Under the pieces are notes generated by a model that worked only from the letters and a program-made list of their open reading frames with translations, was not told the DNA's origin and searched no databases. Shown piece by piece: positions 1 to 5,524 of a DNA stretch of 5,524 nucleotides. Within the stretch, counting starts at the first letter, position 1. Each line of letters starts with the position of its first letter. This stretch comes from Saprospirales bacterium (GTDB taxonomy: Bacteria; Bacteroidota; Bacteroidia; Chitinophagales; Saprospiraceae), in assembly GCA_003448025.1 (NCBI GenBank), contig DLXL01000321.1, positions 1-5,524 of the forward strand, written 5' to 3'. The translations under genes and the position numbers were made by a program.

Positions 1-88
1 TTTACCACTAAGCCACGGAGGGCACAAAGAGACAACAAGAAACCGATCCCTTAGTGTCTCTTTGTGCCCTCCGTGGCTTAGTGGTAAA
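1..88. repeat. Perfect 34-bp inverted repeat with 20-nt spacer
   Basis: Bases 1-34 are the exact reverse complement of bases 55-88, and the spacer is 35-54. The left arm may continue beyond the window edge. In RNA of either strand this would form a very stable 34-bp hairpin. It sits 3 bp beyond the stop codon of the minus-strand gene at 92-1918, so in that transcript it forms the 3' end and could stop RNA polymerase or protect the mRNA from exonucleases. The arm has an internal rhythm: the right half carries GTG at 54-56, 64-66, 73-75 and 81-83, each in a similar TTAGTG, TTTGTG or TCCGTG setting. Short units of this kind (CTTAGTG, CTTTGTG, CTTCGTG) are, from memory, a common dispersed intergenic repeat in Bacteroidota and several other phyla. 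The inverted repeat is certain. The repeat-family assignment and terminator role are inference. Confidence 0.9.
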
Positions 89-91
89 AAA

Positions 92-1918
92 CTACTTCTT
101 CACCAACAACTTCCCGCCCAAGCCCGGCATTCCTGCCACCACATAACCGTACACTCCTTCCGGCAATCCTGCCAGCGATATACGATGTTGAAACGCCAGC
201 TGCTGCGGCAAAGAAACCGTTTGCACGAGCTGTCCGAGGGCATTGAACAGTAGCAGTGGGCCCTTTAACGGGGCATTCCCTGCATATTCAAGGGTGACAA
301 ATCCAGAGGCCGGATTGGGATAAAGTTGCCATTCCACCTCGTTTTCAGGGACATCTGTGGATGAAACGCCCACATAAACGGTACGACACTGCGTATCCGA
401 GCCATAGGCATTGCTTACCGTGAGGCATACGTTATATACACCGGCGCTGTCATAAGTGTGCAGCGGGTTTTGTGCGCTGCTGCTTTGCCCGTCGCCAAAC
501 TGCCAGTGCCAGGAGGCTGGTTCGTGGTGCGACAAATCATAAAAAAAGCGACTGTACAGGTCAAGACTGTCGTCAATCCTGAAATGAGCCACCGGGATAT
601 TATTAAGCCCCAGCGTATCGCAGGCAGAGCCATCCAAAGGTCCGAGGCGGTAATTTGGCATGTAAGGAATGGCTGAGCCGATTACTACATCAAAAAAAGG
701 CATGTCGTGGATCAGTTTGCAAGCCTTGCCTTTTTCATTGGGATACTGCACCGTACTGTACCCCAAACCTGAGTGTACGATGTAAATGCGGCCGTCGGGG
801 CCAAGCTCTGCGCCCCGGAAAACCTCCCAGGTAATATTGAAAGGAAGATGATAGTCCGCACTGTCAATGACATTAATGGTATCTCTGGTTAATGAGATAT
901 CAGGTGCGTTTAAATCATATTGAAAAAGGTAGGGCAGCGTGCCTGCTGAGGTAAAAATTGAATACCCTCCATCATTGGAAGTGGTTCGGTAAAAGTACCG
1001 TTCATTAGGAGAAAAAACAGCTCCTGTGCCAGAATTGTAAGGATATCTATTTGGATGAAAAGGATTGGGAGGCAGGTTTTCCCGTTTTTCGTTGGAAAGT
1101 AATCCGCTGCAGCGATCAAAACCAAAAACACTGAACCCCAATAAATCATTAATATCTACATAATAATTGCCGCTGGGCGAAAAGGTGTTGCCCACAATTT
1201 GATTACTTTTATTTCCGCCCTCAAATGGAATAGGATTAGGTTTGGAGCCAATCAACTGCGTCTCCGGCAAAGAAAATCCTTCCGGGCTTAATAATATACG
1301 ATAGTGCCTATTTTCATCTGCATCCGACACCAGTATCCACCAGTCGCGCCCGTTGGCATGGCGACAGGCGGCAGGCGACATCAAAATACCCGTCAACAAA
1401 ACTCGGTTCTTCTCAATCACCTTGCCCAGCCCGTTATTGGCCTGCACATCTATAGTGGCTACCAACAGGTTTTTCCCTGTAAACATGTATGGCCATTTTT
1501 GCGCCGGATGGGGGCCTATATCTAAGCTGATAAAATAGAGAATGGCTGGATTATCTGGTTTTTCCAAAAAAAAACTCATCTGTCCGCTTGGGTAGTATGA
1601 GCCCGCCTGCCATTCCGGAACAGTGGGATTAAGTCCATCACTGTTTTCTACAAAATCGCCATTTTGGTCGTAAATTTTTAGTCCGTTAGAAAAAAACTGA
1701 ATATTACCATCCTTGTCGCTATAAGAGGAGGAATACCATCCAGCCCTTGCGGTATCCTGCCGGACAACCATTTCATCAGTTTTAAAATCGTAAAAAAAGG
1801 AATATTCGCTCAAACCAGCCCCTAGACCAAGTGGCCACATATAATCATGCTTTTGAGCGACAGAAGGCTGTGTGAGAACAATGGAATAAAAAGCAACCAG
1901 GAGTAAGAATTTTTTCAT
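92..1918 (-). CDS. T9SS-sorted surface protein: beta-propeller-like region, PKD domain, type A sorting domain
   Basis: The product has 608 residues. Residues 1-22 form a Sec signal peptide: MKK, a hydrophobic core, then cleavage probably after SVAQ. Residues about 25-435 look like a beta-propeller, with recurring blade-like motifs DGNIQFFSNG (70-79), RHANGRDWWIL (186-196), FSPSGNYYV (246-254), FSPNERYFY (302-310) and GPDGRIYI (373-380). A linker, PNYRLGPLDGS then CDTLGL (421-438), leads into a PKD domain (about 441-518) with HWQFGDG at 471-477 and HTYDSAGVYNVCLTV at 487-501. The C-terminus (about 530-608) is a T9SS type A sorting domain starting at LYPNPASG and closing with GLPEGVY and a basic KLLVKK tail. 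The ATG at 1918 is the natural start because the signal peptide begins there; no Shine-Dalgarno is seen, as is usual in Bacteroidota. I recall similar proteins, including the HANGRDWWIL and PNYRLGPLDGS motifs, from Saprospiria genomes, where they are annotated only by domain. No catalytic residues are recognisable. Surface location is well supported; the function is unknown. Confidence 0.95.
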   Translation of the reverse strand: MKKFLLLVAFYSIVLTQPSVAQKHDYMWPLGLGAGLSEYSFFYDFKTDEMVVRQDTARAGWYSSSYSDKDGNIQFFSNGLKIYDQNGDFVENSDGLNPTVPEWQAGSYYPSGQMSFFLEKPDNPAILYFISLDIGPHPAQKWPYMFTGKNLLVATIDVQANNGLGKVIEKNRVLLTGILMSPAACRHANGRDWWILVSDADENRHYRILLSPEGFSLPETQLIGSKPNPIPFEGGNKSNQIVGNTFSPSGNYYVDINDLLGFSVFGFDRCSGLLSNEKRENLPPNPFHPNRYPYNSGTGAVFSPNERYFYRTTSNDGGYSIFTSAGTLPYLFQYDLNAPDISLTRDTINVIDSADYHLPFNITWEVFRGAELGPDGRIYIVHSGLGYSTVQYPNEKGKACKLIHDMPFFDVVIGSAIPYMPNYRLGPLDGSACDTLGLNNIPVAHFRIDDSLDLYSRFFYDLSHHEPASWHWQFGDGQSSSAQNPLHTYDSAGVYNVCLTVSNAYGSDTQCRTVYVGVSSTDVPENEVEWQLYPNPASGFVTLEYAGNAPLKGPLLLFNALGQLVQTVSLPQQLAFQHRISLAGLPEGVYGYVVAGMPGLGGKLLVKK

Positions 1919-1930
1919 GACGATGGAGAT

Positions 1931-1976
1931 AATAAAAAATAAGGCATGATACCGAATCTCGGCACCATGCCTTATT
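1931..1976 (-). terminator. Intrinsic terminator downstream of the 1982-5206 gene
   Basis: Bases 1938-1954 pair with 1960-1976 as a 17-bp stem with a 5-nt loop (1955-1959). Two of the pairs (1949/1965 and 1951/1963) are G-U wobbles in minus-strand RNA but A-C mismatches in plus-strand RNA, so the hairpin is intact only in the minus direction. On the minus strand the stem runs straight into six U residues (1939-1934), then A, UU. It starts 5 nt after the TAG stop of the large gene. It should end most transcripts of that gene before the next gene begins at 1918, unless read-through occurs. I see no clear Bacteroidota promoter (TTTG, then TAnnTTTG) for the 92-1918 gene in the 63-bp gap, so read-through or a promoter inside the end of the large gene is possible. 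Confidence 0.88.
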
Positions 1977-1981
1977 ATGGA

Positions 1982-4900
1982 CTAATGTTGAATGATTAAT
2001 TTTTGAACCGAAAGTTCCCCCGTTTGCCCTTTGAAGGACAGGGTATACATGCCTGAGGGAAGCCCTTCTGTAGAAATTGTTGCGTTTTCAGTTTCAGCGG
2101 GAATACCGCGCTGATAAACAATACGGCCCCACAGGTCAGTCAGGAATAAGAGCCCCCCGCTATTTTGGGCAGGCATCGTAACCTGTATACTTTCACCGGC
2201 AGGGTTGGGTGTTAACAAAAGGCTACTTACCGCAACAGATGTAGGAAGCGAATTCCGCTCTTCTATTTCCGGCACGAAACTGCCACAGGTGTAGTTCAGC
2301 AATTCGCCAGTTTGCATGTAGTACCATGCCCGGGCCAAGTGTACAACATTTCCAGCCTCTGCTGAGCAATACAACCCGATAGCCTCTACAGCTTCCAATT
2401 CGGTGGATGTAAGCGCACGCGGGGCAATAATTTGAGTTTCTAAGTAAAGACCAAAAAGATAACGCTCCGATGTGCAAGGCAATCCTGAGCAAGTAACACT
2501 ACTGTTGGCACTTTGAACAGCTGCAGCGCTTTGAGCTAACCCTGACGAAACTGATGCCAGATAAATTTCCATTAAGGACTCCAAATTTTCGGATTCTGTA
2601 CTTAGATTCGCGAAAGAGGCCCAAGCATTAGGATCATTATCCATGCCAGCTAATAAAGCCAGCTTATTCTCCTCATTGGTAGCCATTTGAGCCAATACAT
2701 CCTGAATGTTATCCATCAAGCCCGATGGAATACTGCCATCTAAAGCTCGAATACTATTCTGGATTCCGTACATGGCTGCAATCGGTTGCTGTTGTTGCAT
2801 TTGAAGGAACCCGGTAATCACAGGGTCGCCCGCTACCAAATAAGGATGATCCGTAAACTTACGATACAAGCCCATTTCACTACTCCACTTATACCCTGGA
2901 CTAAGGCCCAAAGTGCCGCTGCCAGCCAGATTCTGGTCTGCTTCATTTTTTGAAAGACTGGACGTTAGGTTGGTGGATCCTCCACAGGTGAGATCACCTT
3001 CTGGCACTTCCTCAATTGTAAACCACGAACCACAATTTTGCATTTGTCCAACATCCACTGGATTAATTCCATTAGCCACATTCGCTTCTGGAGAAAGATG
3101 GTAACGGGAATCGCAATAGCTAAAACCGTTTGGGGCTGGAGAGAATTTTGCGCCAAAATCAAAATCACCAAACCAGTCGTTTCCTCTGAGATACTGGGGT
3201 CCAGTCCTAGCGTCCAAATAAGAAATTCCAGTAGCTCCTCCAATCGGGAGTGTCAAATCAAATAATAAGTCATTGTAGGAAACAACGCAGTCAGTTTCGT
3301 TTTGACCAGCAAATACTATTCCACTAAAAGCACTTTCTGCATAATTTTGCGAAATGGTCATTGTCGGTGATTCTATACACCCAAAGCCTGCAATATTTGC
3401 CCCATTAGGATTGGTTTGGTGAAAGGAGTTACAGATTAATGTGTTTGAGGCACCCCCAACAACCCCGATGCCAAAAAAATCAGCACTAAAATCGAATATA
3501 CTATTGTCATGAAGAATCTGATTGCTCACAACATTGGCATTGGCTTCGTTTGTCAAAGAAATCCCTTGTGCACCCTTAAGCAAATTAATGTAATTATTGA
3601 CGATATTTAAGGCAATTGCATTGCTTGATGTAGGAAAGTGCATACCTACAACAGCAATCCCCGTGGGTGTAACCTGTTTCAGAAGTAATTGCCCATTTAC
3701 GGTATAACCCTCTGGTTGATCCACTTCAATTGTGTTATTGTTAACCTGGAAATCACTGTAGGCAATACTAGGATCTTTTATTTCAATACCCGTAGTACGA
3801 AGCTTGATATTCGGCAGATATTTGGTACAGCCGATATAACAATCGGTCACACGCCCATCTGTAAAATTGCCTACTCCTGTGGCATCATATTCCACCCCAT
3901 TTTGTACCTCCAGCATCTTACAGTTTGAGACGTACGCTTCTGAGAAAGGTTTTGTGGTTTGTGCGTACACTCCTCGCTCACAATTTGAAATTGTGGCAAG
4001 AGGATTATCTTTACCCAAACCTACAAAATTCAGTCGTTTTCCACCAATATTATCTACGAAAGTCAATGCCGTTCCCTGATGGGCTGCCGCGATATTGGTC
4101 AGGTATGCAATATTGCTAAATCGGCATCCCCATACCCTGCAGGTGCCGTTCAAAGCAATGATACCAGCCTGCATATTTTGAAAAAGATTGCCGGTACTTT
4201 GACCGGCAAGCAGCAAGCTTCCACCGGCCGTACCATCAAAATAGATTCCACAATATGTCCTTTGCGAATAAGGCGCCCCATTAACGGGAGCCGGAGGGTT
4301 GCAAATGCTGACTGGCAAAATTTGATTATTTCCAGATCCGGTGAAGGTATTGTTCATAAACAAGGACACAGCGAATGAGCCTTCTGCCGCGTAAATACCC
4401 ATAAAGTTTTGTTGAAAGGTGGTACTTCGCAAGCTCAATTTAGGCAATGGAGTGATGTTTCCGGGATTAACAGGCCGGATGGCATGGTATGCCTTCCTGA
4501 TACTTGCACCGTTTGTAATCAGTTCCCCACCTGGCAGTACTTTTATACCATTCCAGAGACTTTGGCAGTTTGGATCAGCGGCAATTGTAGCTGCATCTAA
4601 CATGGTGTTACCCACTAATGTCAGCGTACCACCTGATTTCACTGTTATTTCCCCGCCTCCGGAAATAACAACCGTACAACCATCAAACTTGTAAGGAATA
4701 TCAATTTCCAAATTCCCAAAAAGGTAAATTTCTTTACCAATGACTTCGTTTGCCGGCAATATTTGACTTGCTACCAAGTTGCTTAATACATTTTGGCTCC
4801 CACAACCGCTTCCGATCATAGTATATGGCAGGAATTCTTTTAACTCCTTTTCGCACCAATTTACACCATCAATACTGTGCCTAACCATTATTGATGGCAC

Positions 4901-5206
4901 ACTGAATGGATTAAGATTGGGAAAATAATCATGACTTACATTAAACAATTCTGGTCCACCGACCAAAATGGGAGTTCCATCACCAAAATCCCAATGGTTT
5001 GCAGGTAATCCTTCCTCTCCAGAAAGAAAAACGGTGGCCTTACCACAGGATAAAGTATTGAATCCAAAAAAATCGCACCCTGTTTGCGCTTTTAATGGTA
5101 AAAAGGTGCCACATAGAAAGGCCAAAACGATGATAAATGGTTTTAGAAACGCCCAACAAAAGGTTTCTAAAATTGAATAATCGCCTACAAATCTTAACTT
5201 TTTCAT
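1982..5206 (-). CDS. Large T9SS-sorted surface protein: PKD-like domain, parallel beta-helix, helical region, sorting domain
   Basis: I place the start at the ATG at 5206, giving 1074 residues. The frame stays open to an ATG at 5347, but the extra 47 residues do not look like a secretion signal, whereas MKK at 5206 opens a signal peptide with its hydrophobic core at about 21-39 and likely cleavage after LKAQ (41). The n-region is unusually long, about 20 residues. Residues 44-130 resemble a PKD domain: HWDFGDG at 71-77 and a late HDY at 92-94. Residues about 155-700 are rich in short G-, N- and V/I-containing beta repeats (for example GGEITVKSGGTLTLVGN at 184-200, and turns such as SNC, NNN and VVSNQI), typical of a right-handed parallel beta-helix of the pectate-lyase type. 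Residues about 765-975 are mainly helical and contain QQQQ at 804-807. Residues about 994-1074 form a T9SS type A sorting domain (LLLTPNPAGES, then DLWGRIVY, then LPSGMYTLSF). The mature protein has many cysteines. No enzyme active site is identified; an adhesive or surface-matrix role is inference. Confidence 0.93.
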   Translation of the reverse strand: MKKLRFVGDYSILETFCWAFLKPFIIVLAFLCGTFLPLKAQTGCDFFGFNTLSCGKATVFLSGEEGLPANHWDFGDGTPILVGGPELFNVSHDYFPNLNPFSVPSIMVRHSIDGVNWCEKELKEFLPYTMIGSGCGSQNVLSNLVASQILPANEVIGKEIYLFGNLEIDIPYKFDGCTVVISGGGEITVKSGGTLTLVGNTMLDAATIAADPNCQSLWNGIKVLPGGELITNGASIRKAYHAIRPVNPGNITPLPKLSLRSTTFQQNFMGIYAAEGSFAVSLFMNNTFTGSGNNQILPVSICNPPAPVNGAPYSQRTYCGIYFDGTAGGSLLLAGQSTGNLFQNMQAGIIALNGTCRVWGCRFSNIAYLTNIAAAHQGTALTFVDNIGGKRLNFVGLGKDNPLATISNCERGVYAQTTKPFSEAYVSNCKMLEVQNGVEYDATGVGNFTDGRVTDCYIGCTKYLPNIKLRTTGIEIKDPSIAYSDFQVNNNTIEVDQPEGYTVNGQLLLKQVTPTGIAVVGMHFPTSSNAIALNIVNNYINLLKGAQGISLTNEANANVVSNQILHDNSIFDFSADFFGIGVVGGASNTLICNSFHQTNPNGANIAGFGCIESPTMTISQNYAESAFSGIVFAGQNETDCVVSYNDLLFDLTLPIGGATGISYLDARTGPQYLRGNDWFGDFDFGAKFSPAPNGFSYCDSRYHLSPEANVANGINPVDVGQMQNCGSWFTIEEVPEGDLTCGGSTNLTSSLSKNEADQNLAGSGTLGLSPGYKWSSEMGLYRKFTDHPYLVAGDPVITGFLQMQQQQPIAAMYGIQNSIRALDGSIPSGLMDNIQDVLAQMATNEENKLALLAGMDNDPNAWASFANLSTESENLESLMEIYLASVSSGLAQSAAAVQSANSSVTCSGLPCTSERYLFGLYLETQIIAPRALTSTELEAVEAIGLYCSAEAGNVVHLARAWYYMQTGELLNYTCGSFVPEIEERNSLPTSVAVSSLLLTPNPAGESIQVTMPAQNSGGLLFLTDLWGRIVYQRGIPAETENATISTEGLPSGMYTLSFKGQTGELSVQKLIIQH

Positions 5207-5291
5207 ACTTTTGAACTGATTTAATGATCCTACTCTGATTGTTTTACCCGGCCATTTCGGTACTACCGGGGGCATTTGGAGTTTGCATCCG

Positions 5292-5325
5292 GAGGCAGCA
5301 GCGGCAACTGCTGTCTCTTTTTTTT
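5292..5325 (+). terminator. Candidate intrinsic terminator pointing rightward (plus strand)
   Basis: Bases 5292-5301 pair with 5308-5317 as a 10-bp GC-rich stem with a 6-nt loop (CGGCAA). One pair, 5295/5314, is a G-U wobble only in plus-strand RNA. The stem is followed directly by eight T residues (5318-5325). The shape matches a classical intrinsic terminator, and only in the plus direction. There is no plus-strand gene before it in this window, so it would end antisense or short non-coding transcription. It may instead be a chance structure in the leader of the minus-strand gene. Confidence 0.5.
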
Positions 5326-5410
5326 GAAATGTGTAAAAAAACACCATCGACCTGCAGGAGACACCTGCGGCTGGTTAAAAATAATACCCGAATGGCTGAT
5401 TAAGGAACGA

Positions 5411-5450
5411 TGCCCTCCCAATTCTTCCCTAATCGAAAATGGGGAGGGTG
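5411..5450. repeat. Imperfect inverted repeat with C-rich and G-rich arms
   Basis: CCCTCCC at 5413-5419 pairs with GGGAGGG at 5442-5448. After one mismatch (5420/5441) the stem continues for three more pairs (5421-5423 with 5438-5440). In plus-strand RNA two outer G-U pairs can be added (5412/5449 and 5411/5450). No T-run follows on either strand, so it does not look like an intrinsic terminator. It could be the end structure of a neighbouring transcript or an operator; I cannot tell which. Confidence 0.45.
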
Positions 5451-5524
5451 CACGATATGGCACACACAAAACGGCAATGACTTATTTTGCCAATAAACAG
5501 GATTAGGTTCAAAAAATGCGAGGA

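Larger units (their letters stand above)
5207..5524. other. Intergenic region and leader of the large minus-strand gene; no convincing gene
   Basis: No reading frame here looks like a real protein. The leader just before the ATG at 5206 is A/T-rich (AAATCAGTTCAAAAGT) and lacks a Shine-Dalgarno sequence. The best minus-strand match to the Bacteroidota -7 box (TAnnTTTG) is TATTTTTA at 5383-5376, which misses the final G and has no good TTTG at the expected upstream distance, so the promoter is unresolved. Several structured elements lie here: an 11-bp palindrome CGGTACTACCG at 5258-5268, flanked by CCCGG (5247-5251) and CCGGG (5266-5270), which could form alternative stems; a small hairpin, GCAGG (5354-5358) with CCTGC (5364-5368); a plus-strand terminator-like hairpin at 5292-5325; and a 5413-5448 hairpin. 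An ATG lies at 5516-5518, but only three codons fit in the window. Confidence 0.6.

Noticed and set aside
1..88. CRISPR array or tRNA-like element at the left edge
   Set aside because: There is one inverted pair, not spaced direct repeats with unique spacers, and the fold is a single long hairpin, not a cloverleaf.
458..676. Plus-strand frames inside the two large genes, such as this 72-codon one
   Set aside because: They are antisense shadows of well-supported minus-strand coding sequence with clear domains, and they show no protein-like features of their own.
5207..5347. N-terminal extension of the large gene to the ATG at 5347
   Set aside because: The added residues are not signal-like, and they overlap a hairpin with a T-run and palindromic leader sequence. 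The MKK start at 5206 gives a clean export signal.
5351..5370. Direct repeat ACCTGC (twice) and short hairpin GCAGG/CCTGC
   Set aside because: The stem is only 5-7 bp, with no T-run and no clear partner gene. This is within chance expectation.
5276..5506. 76-codon plus-strand frame
   Set aside because: The translation has no recognisable domain or normal composition, there is no promoter, and it crosses the terminator-like T-run. I treat it as chance.
5400..5522. Minus-strand frame open from near the window edge to a TAA at 5402-5400, possibly the tail of a neighbouring gene
   Set aside because: Only about 40 codons are visible, the residues are unusually rich in Cys, His and Trp, and no sorting-domain or other end motif is seen. 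It cannot be supported.
5516..5524. ATG at the right edge as the start of a divergent plus-strand gene
   Set aside because: Only three codons are present and no full TTTG/TAnnTTTG promoter precedes it. More sequence to the right is required.

Overview
The window looks like chromosomal DNA from a member of the Bacteroidota, most likely the Saprospiria (Lewinella/Haliscomenobacter-like). Both genes encode large secreted proteins ending in a type IX secretion system (T9SS) type A sorting domain, a hallmark of this phylum. Both carry PKD or PKD-like folds, the leaders are A/T-rich without a Shine-Dalgarno sequence, and the left edge holds a palindromic repeat of a style I recall from these genomes. 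The lineage below phylum level is inferred from remembered relatives of the first protein and was not tested.

Layout, left to right. Positions 1-88 hold a perfect 34-bp inverted repeat with a 20-nt spacer, ending 3 bp from the stop codon of the first gene. Positions 92-1918 (minus) encode a 608-residue beta-propeller-like, PKD, T9SS-sorted protein. Positions 1919-1981 are a short intergenic gap filled by an intrinsic terminator that works in the minus direction. Positions 1982-5206 (minus) encode a 1074-residue protein with a signal peptide, PKD-like domain, long parallel beta-helix, alpha-helical region and T9SS sorting domain. Positions 5207-5524 hold no convincing gene. They contain the leader of the second gene, several hairpins and a textbook-looking intrinsic terminator pointing the other way (plus strand).

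How the genes work together. Both products should cross the inner membrane by Sec, pass the outer membrane through the T9SS, and end up on the cell surface or outside the cell. The upstream gene (1982-5206) is transcribed first. The strong terminator behind it suggests that the two genes are separate or only partly coupled units, not a tight operon. No enzyme active site is visible in either protein, so adhesion, matrix or surface-display roles are plausible but unproven.

I found no CRISPR array, tRNA, rRNA, transposase or recognisable defence system. The less explained parts are the palindrome at the left edge, the orphan plus-strand terminator in the leader of the large gene, and the roughly 210-residue helical region of the large protein.
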